A DNA stretch of 47,622 nucleotides from Rhizobiaceae bacterium (GTDB taxonomy: Bacteria; Pseudomonadota; Alphaproteobacteria; Rhizobiales; Rhizobiaceae). A model generated the notes under the pieces. That model was not told where the DNA came from, did not search any database, and saw only the letters and a list, made by a program, of their open reading frames with translations. The position numbers and the translations under genes are program-made. This document shows positions 26,001-34,685 of this stretch, in pieces. The DNA lies in NCBI GenBank assembly GCA_025458045.1, contig JALOTE010000006.1, positions 1-47,622 of the forward strand, read 5' to 3'. The stretch's first letter is position 1; each line of letters opens with the position of its first letter.

Positions 26001-27199
26001 CGCACCAGATCATTGACCGACATGATGGTGGACATGATGGAAACGATCATGCCGCCGATCAGCAGGCTGACCAGCACCACCGCCGCCGGGCCGATCACGC
26101 CTGTCAGGCGCGACAGACCGGCATCGACACGCGTCTCATAGAACTCCGCGACCTTGAAACTCAAGGGCACAAGCATGCCGCTCTCCTCCCCGATGCGCAG
26201 CATCCGCACCGCAGTATCCGGCAATTGAAGGATTTCAAGTGCGGCGGAAATGCGGTCGCCGCGCCGCACGGCGTCGGATGCCGCCTCCACCTGCGTTTCC
26301 GCGCCTGCCGCGCCATCCACAGCCATGCCCGCAAGCCTTATGGCGCGCGGCACCGCAATGCCGGTTTCCGCCATGATGCCGAACAGCCGCGCGAAGCGGG
26401 CGGTGCGGTAATTCTGCGCCAAAGTGGAGGCAAGCGGCATGCGCCGCACCAGCCGCACCAATGGCGGCATCAACGCGCCCGAGCGTGCGGCCAACCACAA
26501 TGCGGCGGCACCCATCAGGACTGCCGCTCCAAGAAGCCGCCCGTTCTCACGCAGGAAACCGGAGAAGCGGATCATGCCAGCCACCAGTGCATCCTGATCG
26601 CCGCCTTGGGCAAGCAGCGGCTCGAATTGCGGCACGACGGCCATCATGAAGAAGATCAGCACGGCGATTGTTCCGGCAAGCAGGACGGCGGGATAGCGCA
26701 ACGCGGAGCCAAGCCGCGCCGAGAGGGCCTCGAAACGCTGGCGCTCTTCGGCCAGCCGCGTCATCAATTGCGGCAACCGCCCCGAGCTTTCCGCCACTTC
26801 CGTCAGCGCCACCTGCAGCGGCGGAAACAGGCGCGGCCAGGCGCCCATCGCCTGCGACATCGAACCGCCTTCCGAGATGCGCCGCGCCAGTGACAGCACG
26901 ACCGGCTGGAGCGGACCATTGTCAAATTCCCGCCCGATCACGACAAGCGCGTCGTCGAGCTTGATGCCTGCCGACAAGAGCACCGCCAGATCGGACAGGA
27001 ACCGCGTCACTTGCGCGGGCTTCGCCTCACGCTGGAACAGGTTTCCCGCCGGACTTGCGCCGGCCGGCTTGTCGATGCTGATGGGGATCAACCCGTCGGC
27101 GGCGAGCTGCCGTCCCGCCGCTTCGCGGGTTGCGGCATCCAGCGTTCCGGCGCGCAAATCGCCGGTTGCCGTGAGGGCCTTGTAGGAAAACTGCGCCAT
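25997..27199 (-). CDS. gspF: Type II secretion inner-membrane platform protein GspF
   Basis: 400 residues with two GspF domains. The N-terminal MAQFSYKALTATGDLRAGTLDA is typical. Domain 1 (~70-190) includes FLSDLAVLLSAGIKLDDALVVI and ends in a transmembrane segment. Domain 2 (~270-390) includes FARLFGIMAETGIAVPRAIRLA and the C-terminal helix VVLVSLLIGGMIVSIMSTIM. It leads the second T2SS operon; the ~105 bases upstream contain no clear regulatory motif. Confidence 0.93.
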   Translation of the reverse strand: MAQFSYKALTATGDLRAGTLDAATREAAGRQLAADGLIPISIDKPAGASPAGNLFQREAKPAQVTRFLSDLAVLLSAGIKLDDALVVIGREFDNGPLQPVVLSLARRISEGGSMSQAMGAWPRLFPPLQVALTEVAESSGRLPQLMTRLAEERQRFEALSARLGSALRYPAVLLAGTIAVLIFFMMAVVPQFEPLLAQGGDQDALVAGMIRFSGFLRENGRLLGAAVLMGAAALWLAARSGALMPPLVRLVRRMPLASTLAQNYRTARFARLFGIMAETGIAVPRAIRLAGMAVDGAAGAETQVEAASDAVRRGDRISAALEILQLPDTAVRMLRIGEESGMLVPLSFKVAEFYETRVDAGLSRLTGVIGPAAVVLVSLLIGGMIVSIMSTIMSVNDLVR

Positions 27200-27304
27200 G
27201 GCACCCGTCTAGCGCAGGCGGGGCGCAAACCCAAGGCTTTCGGTTGCTCCCGGTGCGTCAACCGCGAAGCTGCAAAGGCCCCGTTTGCCGCTCACCGGGT
27301 CCCT

Positions 27305-28456
27305 TCAACGGCTCCACGTCTCAACGGAAAGCACCGTTGGCAGATGCCGGGCGATTTCGTGCCACGCTTCACCCTGGTCAAAGCTTGCAAACACCGAGCC
27401 GGAGTTTGTGCCGATATACACGCCTGCCGTCGCGCGCGTATCGGTCGCCATCGCCTGTCTCAGAACAGTGAAGAAGCAGGCCGCTTGCGGCAATCCCTCG
27501 CGCATCGCTTGCCAGTTGGTGCCGCCATCGCGCGAGCGCCAGACGGCGGCGCTGGCACCGGGCGGGAAGCGCCCGTCCGAATCGCCGTTCAATGGGAAGA
27601 CGTAGAGTGTCTGCGGATCATGCGGGTCAACCGCGATCGGAAAGCCGAAGGTCGAAGGCAAACCGTCTGTGATGTCATGCCAGCTTCGACCGCCGTCCTG
27701 CGAACGGAAGACGCCATGATGGTTTTGCTGGTAGAGCGTCTCGCCGCCCGCCCGCACCATGTTGTGAACGCAGAGACCCGTCATGCCGTCGCGCGGGGCG
27801 GCCGGATGATCATGATGCGCGCAAGCCTCGCCATTGGCGAGCCGGTTGCGTGTTTCCCATGTCCGGCCGCCATCATCGGTTGCAAAGACGCCGGCCGCCG
27901 AAACGCCAAGCCACAGCTTGCCAGGCTGCGCGCGGTCAGGAACGATGGTGTGGAGTGTCAGACCGGCTGCGCCAGGGTTCCACCCGGCGCGGTCGGGATG
28001 GGCGTTGAAGCCATCGACGGACGACCACGTCACACCGCCATCCGCGCTGGCATAGAGCATGCCGGGCTTGCATCCGGCATAGAGCGTGCCTGCACCGTCG
28101 TGCGCCAGCGACCAGACGGCATCGGCTGCGCCGTCGAAGCGGGTGTCCGGGTCGCTCCAGCCGATCATGGCGGCAAAGTCAGGATCATTGGCCGCCCAGT
28201 GATCCATCTTTCCGCGCGACAGTTTGGCAAGCGCCCATGTCGCCCCGCCATCATGCGAGCGCCAGACGCCTGCGCCATGCCAATCGCCGCCGCCTCCGGC
28301 GTAAAGCGTCCCGCTGTCCGGGTCGGCGATGACATGGTTGATGGGCCAGCCGCCGCAATGCGGGCCCGAGACAGTCCAGCCGTCGCGCCCAATGTTTGGT
28401 GAAATCAGGAATGCACCCTTGGTGGTGCCCGCCAGCACTGTCACCCCGTCGCCCAT
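27305..28456 (-). CDS. BNR/sialidase-like beta-propeller protein
   Basis: 383 residues from ATG 28456, preceded by GGAGGAAGCC. It has at least four Asp-box-like repeats of the form S-x-D-x-G-x-(T/S)-W: RSHDGGATW, ASADGGVTW, FATDDGGRTW, RSQDGGRSW and RSRDGGTNW. These mark a six- or seven-bladed propeller like VPS10/sortilin and exo-sialidase folds. There is no signal peptide, so it is likely cytoplasmic. No catalytic assignment is justified; homologues are often annotated as glycosyl hydrolases on the repeats alone. Confidence 0.78.
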   Translation of the reverse strand: MGDGVTVLAGTTKGAFLISPNIGRDGWTVSGPHCGGWPINHVIADPDSGTLYAGGGGDWHGAGVWRSHDGGATWALAKLSRGKMDHWAANDPDFAAMIGWSDPDTRFDGAADAVWSLAHDGAGTLYAGCKPGMLYASADGGVTWSSVDGFNAHPDRAGWNPGAAGLTLHTIVPDRAQPGKLWLGVSAAGVFATDDGGRTWETRNRLANGEACAHHDHPAAPRDGMTGLCVHNMVRAGGETLYQQNHHGVFRSQDGGRSWHDITDGLPSTFGFPIAVDPHDPQTLYVFPLNGDSDGRFPPGASAAVWRSRDGGTNWQAMREGLPQAACFFTVLRQAMATDTRATAGVYIGTNSGSVFASFDQGEAWHEIARHLPTVLSVETWSR

Positions 28457-28571
28457 GGCTTCCTCCCATTGAAAGACGCCGTGAGCCTATCATCAATGCC
28501 TTTCGAAAGGGAGAGACCCCGCCTTGCGGAGGGGTGGCATCTTTTGCTGGCCACGCCTATCGTCGGCGATC

Positions 28572-29186
28572 ATGACCGAAATCGCCGCTGCCTCGCTTTT
28601 CTCTTTCGCACTCGCCTCGCTGCTGATCGAACTCACGCCGGGGCCGAACATGAGCTATCTCGCCATCGCCACGCTGAAGGATGGCAGGCGCGCCGGCCTG
28701 CTGACTGTCGCCGGCGTGGCGCTCGGCCTGCTGGCCGTCGGCTTTGTCGCCGCATTGGGGTTGAACGCCATCATCGCCAATTCGCCCCCGCTCTATGACG
28801 GCCTGCGCATGATCGGCCTGCTGTTCTTCCTCTATCTGGCCTTCGAAGCCTGGCAGGGGCCGAAAGCGGATGCAGGGGCGGACATCAGCGATGGCAGCCA
28901 TTTCATGCGCGGCTTCCTCACCAATGCGCTGAATCCCAAGGCCGCGACATTTTACCTGGCCGTGCTGCCGCGCTTCGTCGATCCGGCAGGCGATGTGATC
29001 CGCCAGACCCTGACGCTCACGCTCATTTATGTCGCGGTTGCCACGCTGGTGCATGCGCTGATTGTCATCGGCGCGGCGCAGGCGCGGCCTTTCCTCGATG
29101 GCCCGAATGAACAGATCGCGCGACGCGTCATGGCCGGGCTGCTGGTCGCCGTCGCCGTCTGGTTTGCGATCTCGACTGCGCGCTGA
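28572..29186 (+). CDS. LysE/RhtB-family exporter
   Basis: 204 residues from ATG 28572. Hydrophobic, with about six helices. The opening SFALASLLIELTPGPNMSYLAIATLKDGRRAGL has the PGPN motif of the LysE family, and FLTNALNPKAATFYLAVLPRFV is the second conserved block. Family members export amino acids; the substrate is unknown. It is convergent with proC, 21 bases apart. Confidence 0.88.
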   Translation: MTEIAAASLFSFALASLLIELTPGPNMSYLAIATLKDGRRAGLLTVAGVALGLLAVGFVAALGLNAIIANSPPLYDGLRMIGLLFFLYLAFEAWQGPKADAGADISDGSHFMRGFLTNALNPKAATFYLAVLPRFVDPAGDVIRQTLTLTLIYVAVATLVHALIVIGAAQARPFLDGPNEQIARRVMAGLLVAVAVWFAISTAR

Positions 29187-29207
29187 CAATCACACTGGTC
29201 GAAACGG

Positions 29208-30035
29208 TCAGCCGCGCCCGAGTTCTTCCGCCCGCGTTTTCGCCGCCGCAACCGCGCGGGTGACAAGGCTGGCCATGGGGCCGCCTGCTGCGAGGTCATC
29301 GCCCATCAGCACCTTCAGCGCGGCAAAGGTCGTTCCGTTCGGGGATGTCACATTGCGGCGCAGTTGGGCCGCATCTTCGGCAGCCAGCTCAGCGAGCTTT
29401 GCCGCGCCGAACACGGTCTGGCGCGCGTGCAGCATGGCTTGGTCCGGGCTCATGCCCGCCGCGACTGCAGCTTCGGACAGCGCTTCGATGAAGTGGAACA
29501 GATAGGCCGGGCCGGAGCCCGAAACCGCCGTCACCACATCGATCATCGCCTCGTTGTTCACCTCGTCGACCACGCCATTGGCTTCCAGCAGCGCGCGTGC
29601 TGCCGCGTTGGCGGCAGGCGTGACGGCGGCGTTCTTCACCATGCCGATCATGCCCGCGCCCACGGCGGCAGGCGTGTTGGGAATGGTGCGGATGACGGGC
29701 GTACCCTTGCCGAAAATGCGCTCATAAGTCGAAATCGGCGCGCCCGCGGCAACGGTCAAGACCGTTGCACCGGCGTCGATGAACCTCTGATAGGCAGGCA
29801 GAGCGGTTGCCAGCACCTGCGGCTTGACGGCAACCAGCAGCAGATCGAACCGCCGCGCGGCATGGCCGGAGGCGTCCGCCGCGACAGTGACACCAAGCGC
29901 GGCCGCGCGTGCGCGCAATGTTTCATTTGGTTCGACAACGGCAATGTCGTCCGCCTGAGCGGCACCCTTGTCGAGCCAGCCCTTCAGCATGGCAAAGCCC
30001 ATATTGCCGCAACCGGCCAGCAGCACTGTCGTCAT
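29208..30035 (-). CDS. proC: Pyrroline-5-carboxylate reductase
   Basis: 275 residues from ATG 30035, with GGGGGCGG upstream; ATG 30047 is an alternative. The Rossmann motif is LLAGCGNMGFAMLKGWL. The catalytic/dimer region has VIRTIPNTPAAVGAG, VVTAVSGSGPAYLFHFIEALSEAAVAAGM and NVTSPNGTTFAALKVL, which are diagnostic for ProC. It performs the last step of proline synthesis, NAD(P)H-dependent. Confidence 0.95.
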   Translation of the reverse strand: MTTVLLAGCGNMGFAMLKGWLDKGAAQADDIAVVEPNETLRARAAALGVTVAADASGHAARRFDLLLVAVKPQVLATALPAYQRFIDAGATVLTVAAGAPISTYERIFGKGTPVIRTIPNTPAAVGAGMIGMVKNAAVTPAANAAARALLEANGVVDEVNNEAMIDVVTAVSGSGPAYLFHFIEALSEAAVAAGMSPDQAMLHARQTVFGAAKLAELAAEDAAQLRRNVTSPNGTTFAALKVLMGDDLAAGGPMASLVTRAVAAAKTRAEELGRG

Positions 30036-30085
30036 CACCGCCCCCATCAGATTGTCTGGTGGAATGCAGGCGCAAGCCGCCCGCG

Positions 30086-31444
30086 TCAACCGCGTTTCAA
30101 AGGCTCGGTCGCCACCAGCCTCAAACCGGCCAGCCCGAAGACCATCAGCATCCACACCGGATCACCGCGACGGAAGAAGAAGGTTTCCATGAAGGCGTTC
30201 AGCGCGGCAAACAGCACGATCATCAGGAAAAAGTCGGCGGCAATGACATTGGCCCGCGTCAGCCGGCAGCGCGCATAGTCGATCATCGGCTGGATGACGA
30301 CGACGAAGATGACAGCCGCCGCCCCGAACAGGCCGAAATCGAGCACCGCGTCGAAATAGCCGGAATGGCCATGCACGATGCCGCGGAAGTCCCAGTCGGC
30401 GTCATAGGGGCGTTCCATCTGCATCACCGCGGGCTGACCCCAAAGCGCGTTCAGGCCATAGCCGGTCCATGGGCGCTCACCAATCTTTTCAAGCGCGAAC
30501 TCCCAGAGCGCGATGCGGCCCGTATAGGTATTGCCGGGTGCGAGTTCCTTGTTCAGCGCGCCGATCGGTTCGAACAGCACCGTGCCATTGGTGGCGAGAC
30601 CGAACAATGCGATCAGCGTCAGCGCGGCGGCGAGGCCCAATCCGCGCAAGCCGAACAGGCTGGGCAGTAGCACCGCCATCAGCACCATGGCGACGGTGCC
30701 GGCGGATGTCTTCGAGCCCGATTGCAGAAGGAAAAACACGGCCGCGATGAACACGCAAAGCCCGAGCAGACGGCGACCGCCGCGCATCAGGAACACGCCC
30801 GAAAACACCATCGCTGCCATCACCGGCCCTGCGATGTTCTTGTGCGGATAGATGCCGCGCCACAGCCCTTCATTGGCAGGTTCGAACAGCTCCGCCGTGT
30901 GCCGCGCCGCCTCAGGCAGGACCACAACGCCGAAATAGGACAGTCCGAGCACGGCCAATGCTGCCGATGCCACCACATTCTGCAGGCTGCGTTCCGAGCG
31001 CAGCAGCATCACCGCCGAGACCATGGCGATGACGGCAGCCATTGAGAACGCGGTTGATCTCAGCGCCGCGCCGCGTTCCGGCGAATTGAGGATGGCAAGC
31101 GCAAACACGACAGCAATCAACGCCCATGAGGGCGCAACCATCCGCCACAGCCGCCGCGGATCGGCAAGAAGAGCAAGCGAGGCGACCGCCGTGACGGCGA
31201 GCAGCGAATAGCCGATCTGGTTGATGCGGTTGCCGCCTGCTGCCTGTCCGGGCTCCAGCAGCACGGAGCCCGCGGAAAAAGGCTGGAAGGTGACGATGAG
31301 GATGCTGACGATGAACGCGGCCACAAGGCCGGGCAGCGCGCCTTCGACAGCGTCGATCACCCGTGGCGCGATGCGGGCCTGTGGCAGCCGCAGCGCCGGC
31401 ATGAACCCGTGTTCAGTTCTTTTCGGGTGCGCGATACTGTTCAT
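30086..31444 (-). CDS. O-antigen polymerase/ligase family membrane protein (Wzy/WaaL-like)
   Basis: 452 residues with 10-12 predicted transmembrane helices. The central periplasmic loop carries GLWRGIYPHKNIAGPVMA, the conserved H-N of the Wzy_C/WaaL region, and NTYTGRIALWEFALEKIGERPWTGYGLNALW is the family's GR...W...G.G motif. HGHSGYFDAVLDFGLFGAA follows. It either polymerises repeat units (ExoQ/Wzy) or ligates O-antigen; with a Wzx-like flippase and Wzz-like protein nearby, polymerase is the more likely role. It overlaps the GT2 gene by 32 bases. Confidence 0.85.
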   Translation of the reverse strand: MNSIAHPKRTEHGFMPALRLPQARIAPRVIDAVEGALPGLVAAFIVSILIVTFQPFSAGSVLLEPGQAAGGNRINQIGYSLLAVTAVASLALLADPRRLWRMVAPSWALIAVVFALAILNSPERGAALRSTAFSMAAVIAMVSAVMLLRSERSLQNVVASAALAVLGLSYFGVVVLPEAARHTAELFEPANEGLWRGIYPHKNIAGPVMAAMVFSGVFLMRGGRRLLGLCVFIAAVFFLLQSGSKTSAGTVAMVLMAVLLPSLFGLRGLGLAAALTLIALFGLATNGTVLFEPIGALNKELAPGNTYTGRIALWEFALEKIGERPWTGYGLNALWGQPAVMQMERPYDADWDFRGIVHGHSGYFDAVLDFGLFGAAAVIFVVVIQPMIDYARCRLTRANVIAADFFLMIVLFAALNAFMETFFFRRGDPVWMLMVFGLAGLRLVATEPLKRG

Positions 31445-32501
31445 TGATCCAGCCCAGTTCGCCCATCATGCGGCCAAGGCCGATATCGATGCGGTAACGC
31501 GCATCGGCGGCCGATCCTGTCCGCGCATAGGCGGCAAGCGCGCGAAGCGGAGACGCGCCAAGCAGCGCCATGCTTTTGGCAAGGACCATGAGCCGACCCG
31601 CCATGCCGGGTTTTGCGCGCCGCTCGATGATGGCAGACAGTGCGCCGTTCCTCAGCGCGCGGGCGCGCAGCCAATCGGGTTCAAGGCGGCGGGGCGGCAC
31701 GGACTCATGCAGAATGGCCTCAGTCGACCACGCAAAGCGGAAGCCTGCCAGCTTGCAGCGCGTGAAGAAATCCGTGTCGCCGCCGCCGGTGAAATTGAAC
31801 ATGGGGTCAAGCCATGGCGCCGGCATCGCATCGAGCACGTGGCGGCCGATCAGCACATTGCCGGAGGAGTAAAGCATGTCCACCGGGCCGGTGGCGCTGT
31901 GGGCCGGGCGGAACACCGGATGGATGACGCCGCCAACCCCTTCCGGCAAGACGGGAACCTGCGGTCCGCCCGCGATGTCGGCCCCGGTGTCGTCCCGCAC
32001 GCTTGTCAGTTCGGCAAGCCATTGGGGCGAGGCCGTCTCGTCATCGTCGCAAATGGCGATCTCCTGCACCTGCGGCAAATGTCCGGTGATGGCGGCAAAA
32101 CCGGCATTGTAGGCGTTGCAATTGCCGGGCGCGACGGCGACCACGATCAGGCCCGGCGCATCATGCGCCTCCAGAAACTGCGCCGCGGCCTTCGCGCCCT
32201 CGCGCCCGTCCGCATCGTTTTCAACAATGACGAACGCAGCATCATGCGCGGCGAGTTGCGGCGCGATGCTGACCAATGTCTCGACCAGATGCGCCGGCCG
32301 CTTGAATGTCGGGATCAGCACAGCCAGCCGGGCGGCTGCCGGATCAAGCCCGGTCGAGGCGGCATAGACAAGCACACCCGACGTGATCTCGGTGCCAGGT
32401 GAAAACAGCGCGATCTCCGCACCCGGTTGGAACGGCACGGTGTTTGCGCCCGGTTCCAGCGGCGCGGGCGTGTTGATGTCGCTGGTTGCGTCCTTGGTCA
32501 T
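31413..32501 (-). CDS. Glycosyltransferase family 2 protein
   Basis: About 362 residues from ATG 32501, with GGGGGCA nine bases upstream. The first ~58 residues are an unusual extension (LEPGANTVPFQPGAEIAL). The GT-A fold starts at LAVLIPTFKRPAHLVETLVSI. EIAICDDDETASPQWL holds the metal-binding acidic motif, GGPQVPVLPEG follows, and FNFTGGGDTDFFTRCKLAGFRFAW is the acceptor-site motif. It probably adds one sugar to a lipid-linked repeat unit at the inner membrane. It is divergent from the GT4 gene across ~170 bases. Confidence 0.87.
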   Translation of the reverse strand: MTKDATSDINTPAPLEPGANTVPFQPGAEIALFSPGTEITSGVLVYAASTGLDPAAARLAVLIPTFKRPAHLVETLVSIAPQLAAHDAAFVIVENDADGREGAKAAAQFLEAHDAPGLIVVAVAPGNCNAYNAGFAAITGHLPQVQEIAICDDDETASPQWLAELTSVRDDTGADIAGGPQVPVLPEGVGGVIHPVFRPAHSATGPVDMLYSSGNVLIGRHVLDAMPAPWLDPMFNFTGGGDTDFFTRCKLAGFRFAWSTEAILHESVPPRRLEPDWLRARALRNGALSAIIERRAKPGMAGRLMVLAKSMALLGASPLRALAAYARTGSAADARYRIDIGLGRMMGELGWINEQYRAPEKN

Positions 32502-32565
32502 GCGGGTTGCCCCCGGCGGCTGGGCGATGTGCCCGGCAAATATGGTGAACAAGGAGTTACCGGTG

Positions 32566-32578
32566 TTTGGTTACCAAA
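32566..32578. promoter_or_regulatory. Perfect 13-bp palindrome in polysaccharide divergent promoter
   Basis: TTTGGTTACCAAA is a perfect inverted repeat around a central base. A second GTTACC lies 14-15 bases to the left at 32556-32561. It sits 65 bases before the GT2 start and 93 before the GT4 start, so it could be an operator for both units. Confidence 0.4.
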
Positions 32579-32670
32579 TCCTGAAGCCTCAGGTTCACTG
32601 CATTTCGGGAATGTGCATGAATTCTTGACCAGTCTCGGCTAGTGGAGGGCACCAAAGGAAGGCCCGCCGC

Positions 32671-33879
32671 ATGCGCCTGTTGTTTGCCACATCCCTGCTT
32701 CCGGAAGCGCAGGCATTCTCCGGTTACGAGATCGCCAATCGCTGCATCCTCGACGCACTGCGCGCATTGGGCGTTGACGTTGTGCCGGTCGGTTTTGCCA
32801 ATCCGGGTCGCAGCGCGCATGTGGTGCCGGGATCACTCAATCTGGGCGAACTCGCCCTTGTCACGGACGACGCCGACCCATGGCGGAAGCTCAACTGGCT
32901 GGCGCGCGCCGTCCGCAACGGCACCACATTTGCCGCTGCCAAATTGCAGGTCCTCGCGCCGGACAATCTCGCCCGTATCATCGACGCGTCGGGTCCATTT
33001 GATGGCGTCATCCTCAACAATGTGACGTTGGCGGCCGCATTCGAGACGGTGCTGACACAACTGCCTTTTTTGTATGTCGCCCACAATGTGGAATGGAAAT
33101 CAGCGGCGGAAAATGCCGCCGCCGCCTCCGGCATCATCGAGCGCTCGCTCTATGCGCGGGAAGCCCGCCTGCTCAAGAGCATCGAGGCGCGGCTGATCGC
33201 CAAAGCGCGGTTTGTCCATGCGCTCGCAGCCGAGGACATCGCAACGCTCGGCCTCACTGACGCCCGCGCCAATGTGCTGCCGCTCACCGTGCATGCCGAT
33301 GCGCCAGAGCCCGCCATGCGCCAACCGACCCATGACGCGGGCATCATCGGCACATGGTCCTGGACGCCGAACCGGCTCGGGCTCGAATGGTTCCTCGATC
33401 AGGTGGTGCCGCATTTGCCGCGCGATTTCTCCATCGCGATCGCGGGCCGCCTGCCGCAAGGCTTCGATCTGCGCCATCGCAACGTGACGGCGCTTGGCCG
33501 CGTGCCGGATGCGACGCAATTCGTCCGCTCCGCCCGTGTGCTGCCGCTTGTCAGCACGTCCGGCACCGGCGTTCAGTTGAAAACCATCGAGGCCTTCGAG
33601 CTTGGCCTGCCGACCGTGGCAACCTCGCTGTCCGTGCGCGGGATTGGTTCCGTTCCCGCCAATTGCACGATTGCCGATGATCCGAAGGCGTTTGCCGAGG
33701 CGCTCGTGGCCAAGGCGCGCGCAGCAGGTCCCTCCGATCTGGATGGCAGCGCCTTCCACCTTGCACGCAAGGCAGCGCTGGGTGCGGCGTTGCGGCAGGG
33801 CTTGCAGGCATTGGGCGCACGCGCCGGGCAGACTGCCGGGCGGGTGGAAGCACCGATGGCCGGGGCGCTTGCGTCATGA
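32671..33879 (+). CDS. Glycosyltransferase family 4 protein
   Basis: 402 residues with a GT-B fold. The N-terminal domain begins MRLLFATSLLPEAQAFSGYEIANRC and includes PFLYVAHNVEWKSAAENA. The C-terminal Rossmann domain starts near AGIIGTWSWTPNRLGLEWFLDQV, and the donor site is STSGTGVQLKTIEAFELGLPTVATSLSVRGI. The GT4 EX7E motif is not clearly complete, with E in KTIEAFE present. It starts a plus-strand polysaccharide unit, overlapping the next gene as ATGA. Confidence 0.87.
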   Translation: MRLLFATSLLPEAQAFSGYEIANRCILDALRALGVDVVPVGFANPGRSAHVVPGSLNLGELALVTDDADPWRKLNWLARAVRNGTTFAAAKLQVLAPDNLARIIDASGPFDGVILNNVTLAAAFETVLTQLPFLYVAHNVEWKSAAENAAAASGIIERSLYAREARLLKSIEARLIAKARFVHALAAEDIATLGLTDARANVLPLTVHADAPEPAMRQPTHDAGIIGTWSWTPNRLGLEWFLDQVVPHLPRDFSIAIAGRLPQGFDLRHRNVTALGRVPDATQFVRSARVLPLVSTSGTGVQLKTIEAFELGLPTVATSLSVRGIGSVPANCTIADDPKAFAEALVAKARAAGPSDLDGSAFHLARKAALGAALRQGLQALGARAGQTAGRVEAPMAGALAS

Positions 33880-34685
33880 CGGTCACGTCGCGCCAATTGC
33901 CGCATTGGCGGTCGATCGTCGATGTTCCGGTCGCGGCCATGGGGCTTGGCGAAGCGTCGGCGCTGGTGGCGCGCACGCTGGCCGACAACGGCTTTCTGCG
34001 CATCAATTTCCTCAACGCCAACAATGCCAACATCGCCGCCGTCGCACCGGCGCTTGCCGATGTGCTGCGCCGGTCGGTCGTGCTTTCGGATGGCGCGGGC
34101 CTCAACATGGCAAGCCGCATTCTCTATGGCGCGCCTTTCCCTGCCAATCTGAACGGCACCGACTTTGTCCCGCACCTGATGCGGATGCTCGCTCCGGGCA
34201 CGCATGTCGCGCTCATCGGCGGCACGCAGGATGTGCTGATGGGGGCGGCGGCCGCAATCTCGGGTCTTGCGCCCACGCTGAAAGTGACACCGCTGGCCAG
34301 TGGCTATTTCGGCGATGATGAAACGGCTGGTGTCATCGCCGCCCTCACGCGATTGAAGCCCGACATCCTGCTGGTGGCGATGGGCACGCCGCGACAGGAA
34401 CTCTGGGCGGATGCGCATGTCGGACCGGAACAATGCCGCGTGGTCATCACGGTGGGCGCCCTGTTCGATTTTCTCGCCCGCCGGGTGCCGCGCGCGCCGC
34501 TGGTTATGCGCAAGCTCGGCATTGAATGGCTGTTCCGCCTGGCGCTTGAGCCGAAGCGACTGTTTCGCCGTTACGTCATTGGCAATCCGGCCTTTGTCCG
34601 CCGTGTGCTGCGCCAAAGGGCGCGGGGCAGGGTGGAGGCGGCCGGGCTCGGACGCGGCGCATCCGACACCGGGGCCCGACAATGA
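33876..34685 (+). CDS. WecG/TagA/CpsF-family glycosyltransferase (GT26)
   Basis: 269 residues, the usual size. Conserved family blocks appear in order: FLNANNANIAAV, VLSDGAGLNMASRILYG, NLNGTDFVPHLMRML, VALIGGTQDV, LLVAMGTPRQELWA, VGALFDFLA and LGIEWLFRLALEPKRLFRRY. Members transfer N-acetylmannosaminuronate, N-acetylmannosamine or glucose-type sugars to a lipid-linked acceptor. It is coupled on both sides by 4-base overlaps. Confidence 0.93.
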   Translation: MTVTSRQLPHWRSIVDVPVAAMGLGEASALVARTLADNGFLRINFLNANNANIAAVAPALADVLRRSVVLSDGAGLNMASRILYGAPFPANLNGTDFVPHLMRMLAPGTHVALIGGTQDVLMGAAAAISGLAPTLKVTPLASGYFGDDETAGVIAALTRLKPDILLVAMGTPRQELWADAHVGPEQCRVVITVGALFDFLARRVPRAPLVMRKLGIEWLFRLALEPKRLFRRYVIGNPAFVRRVLRQRARGRVEAAGLGRGASDTGARQ

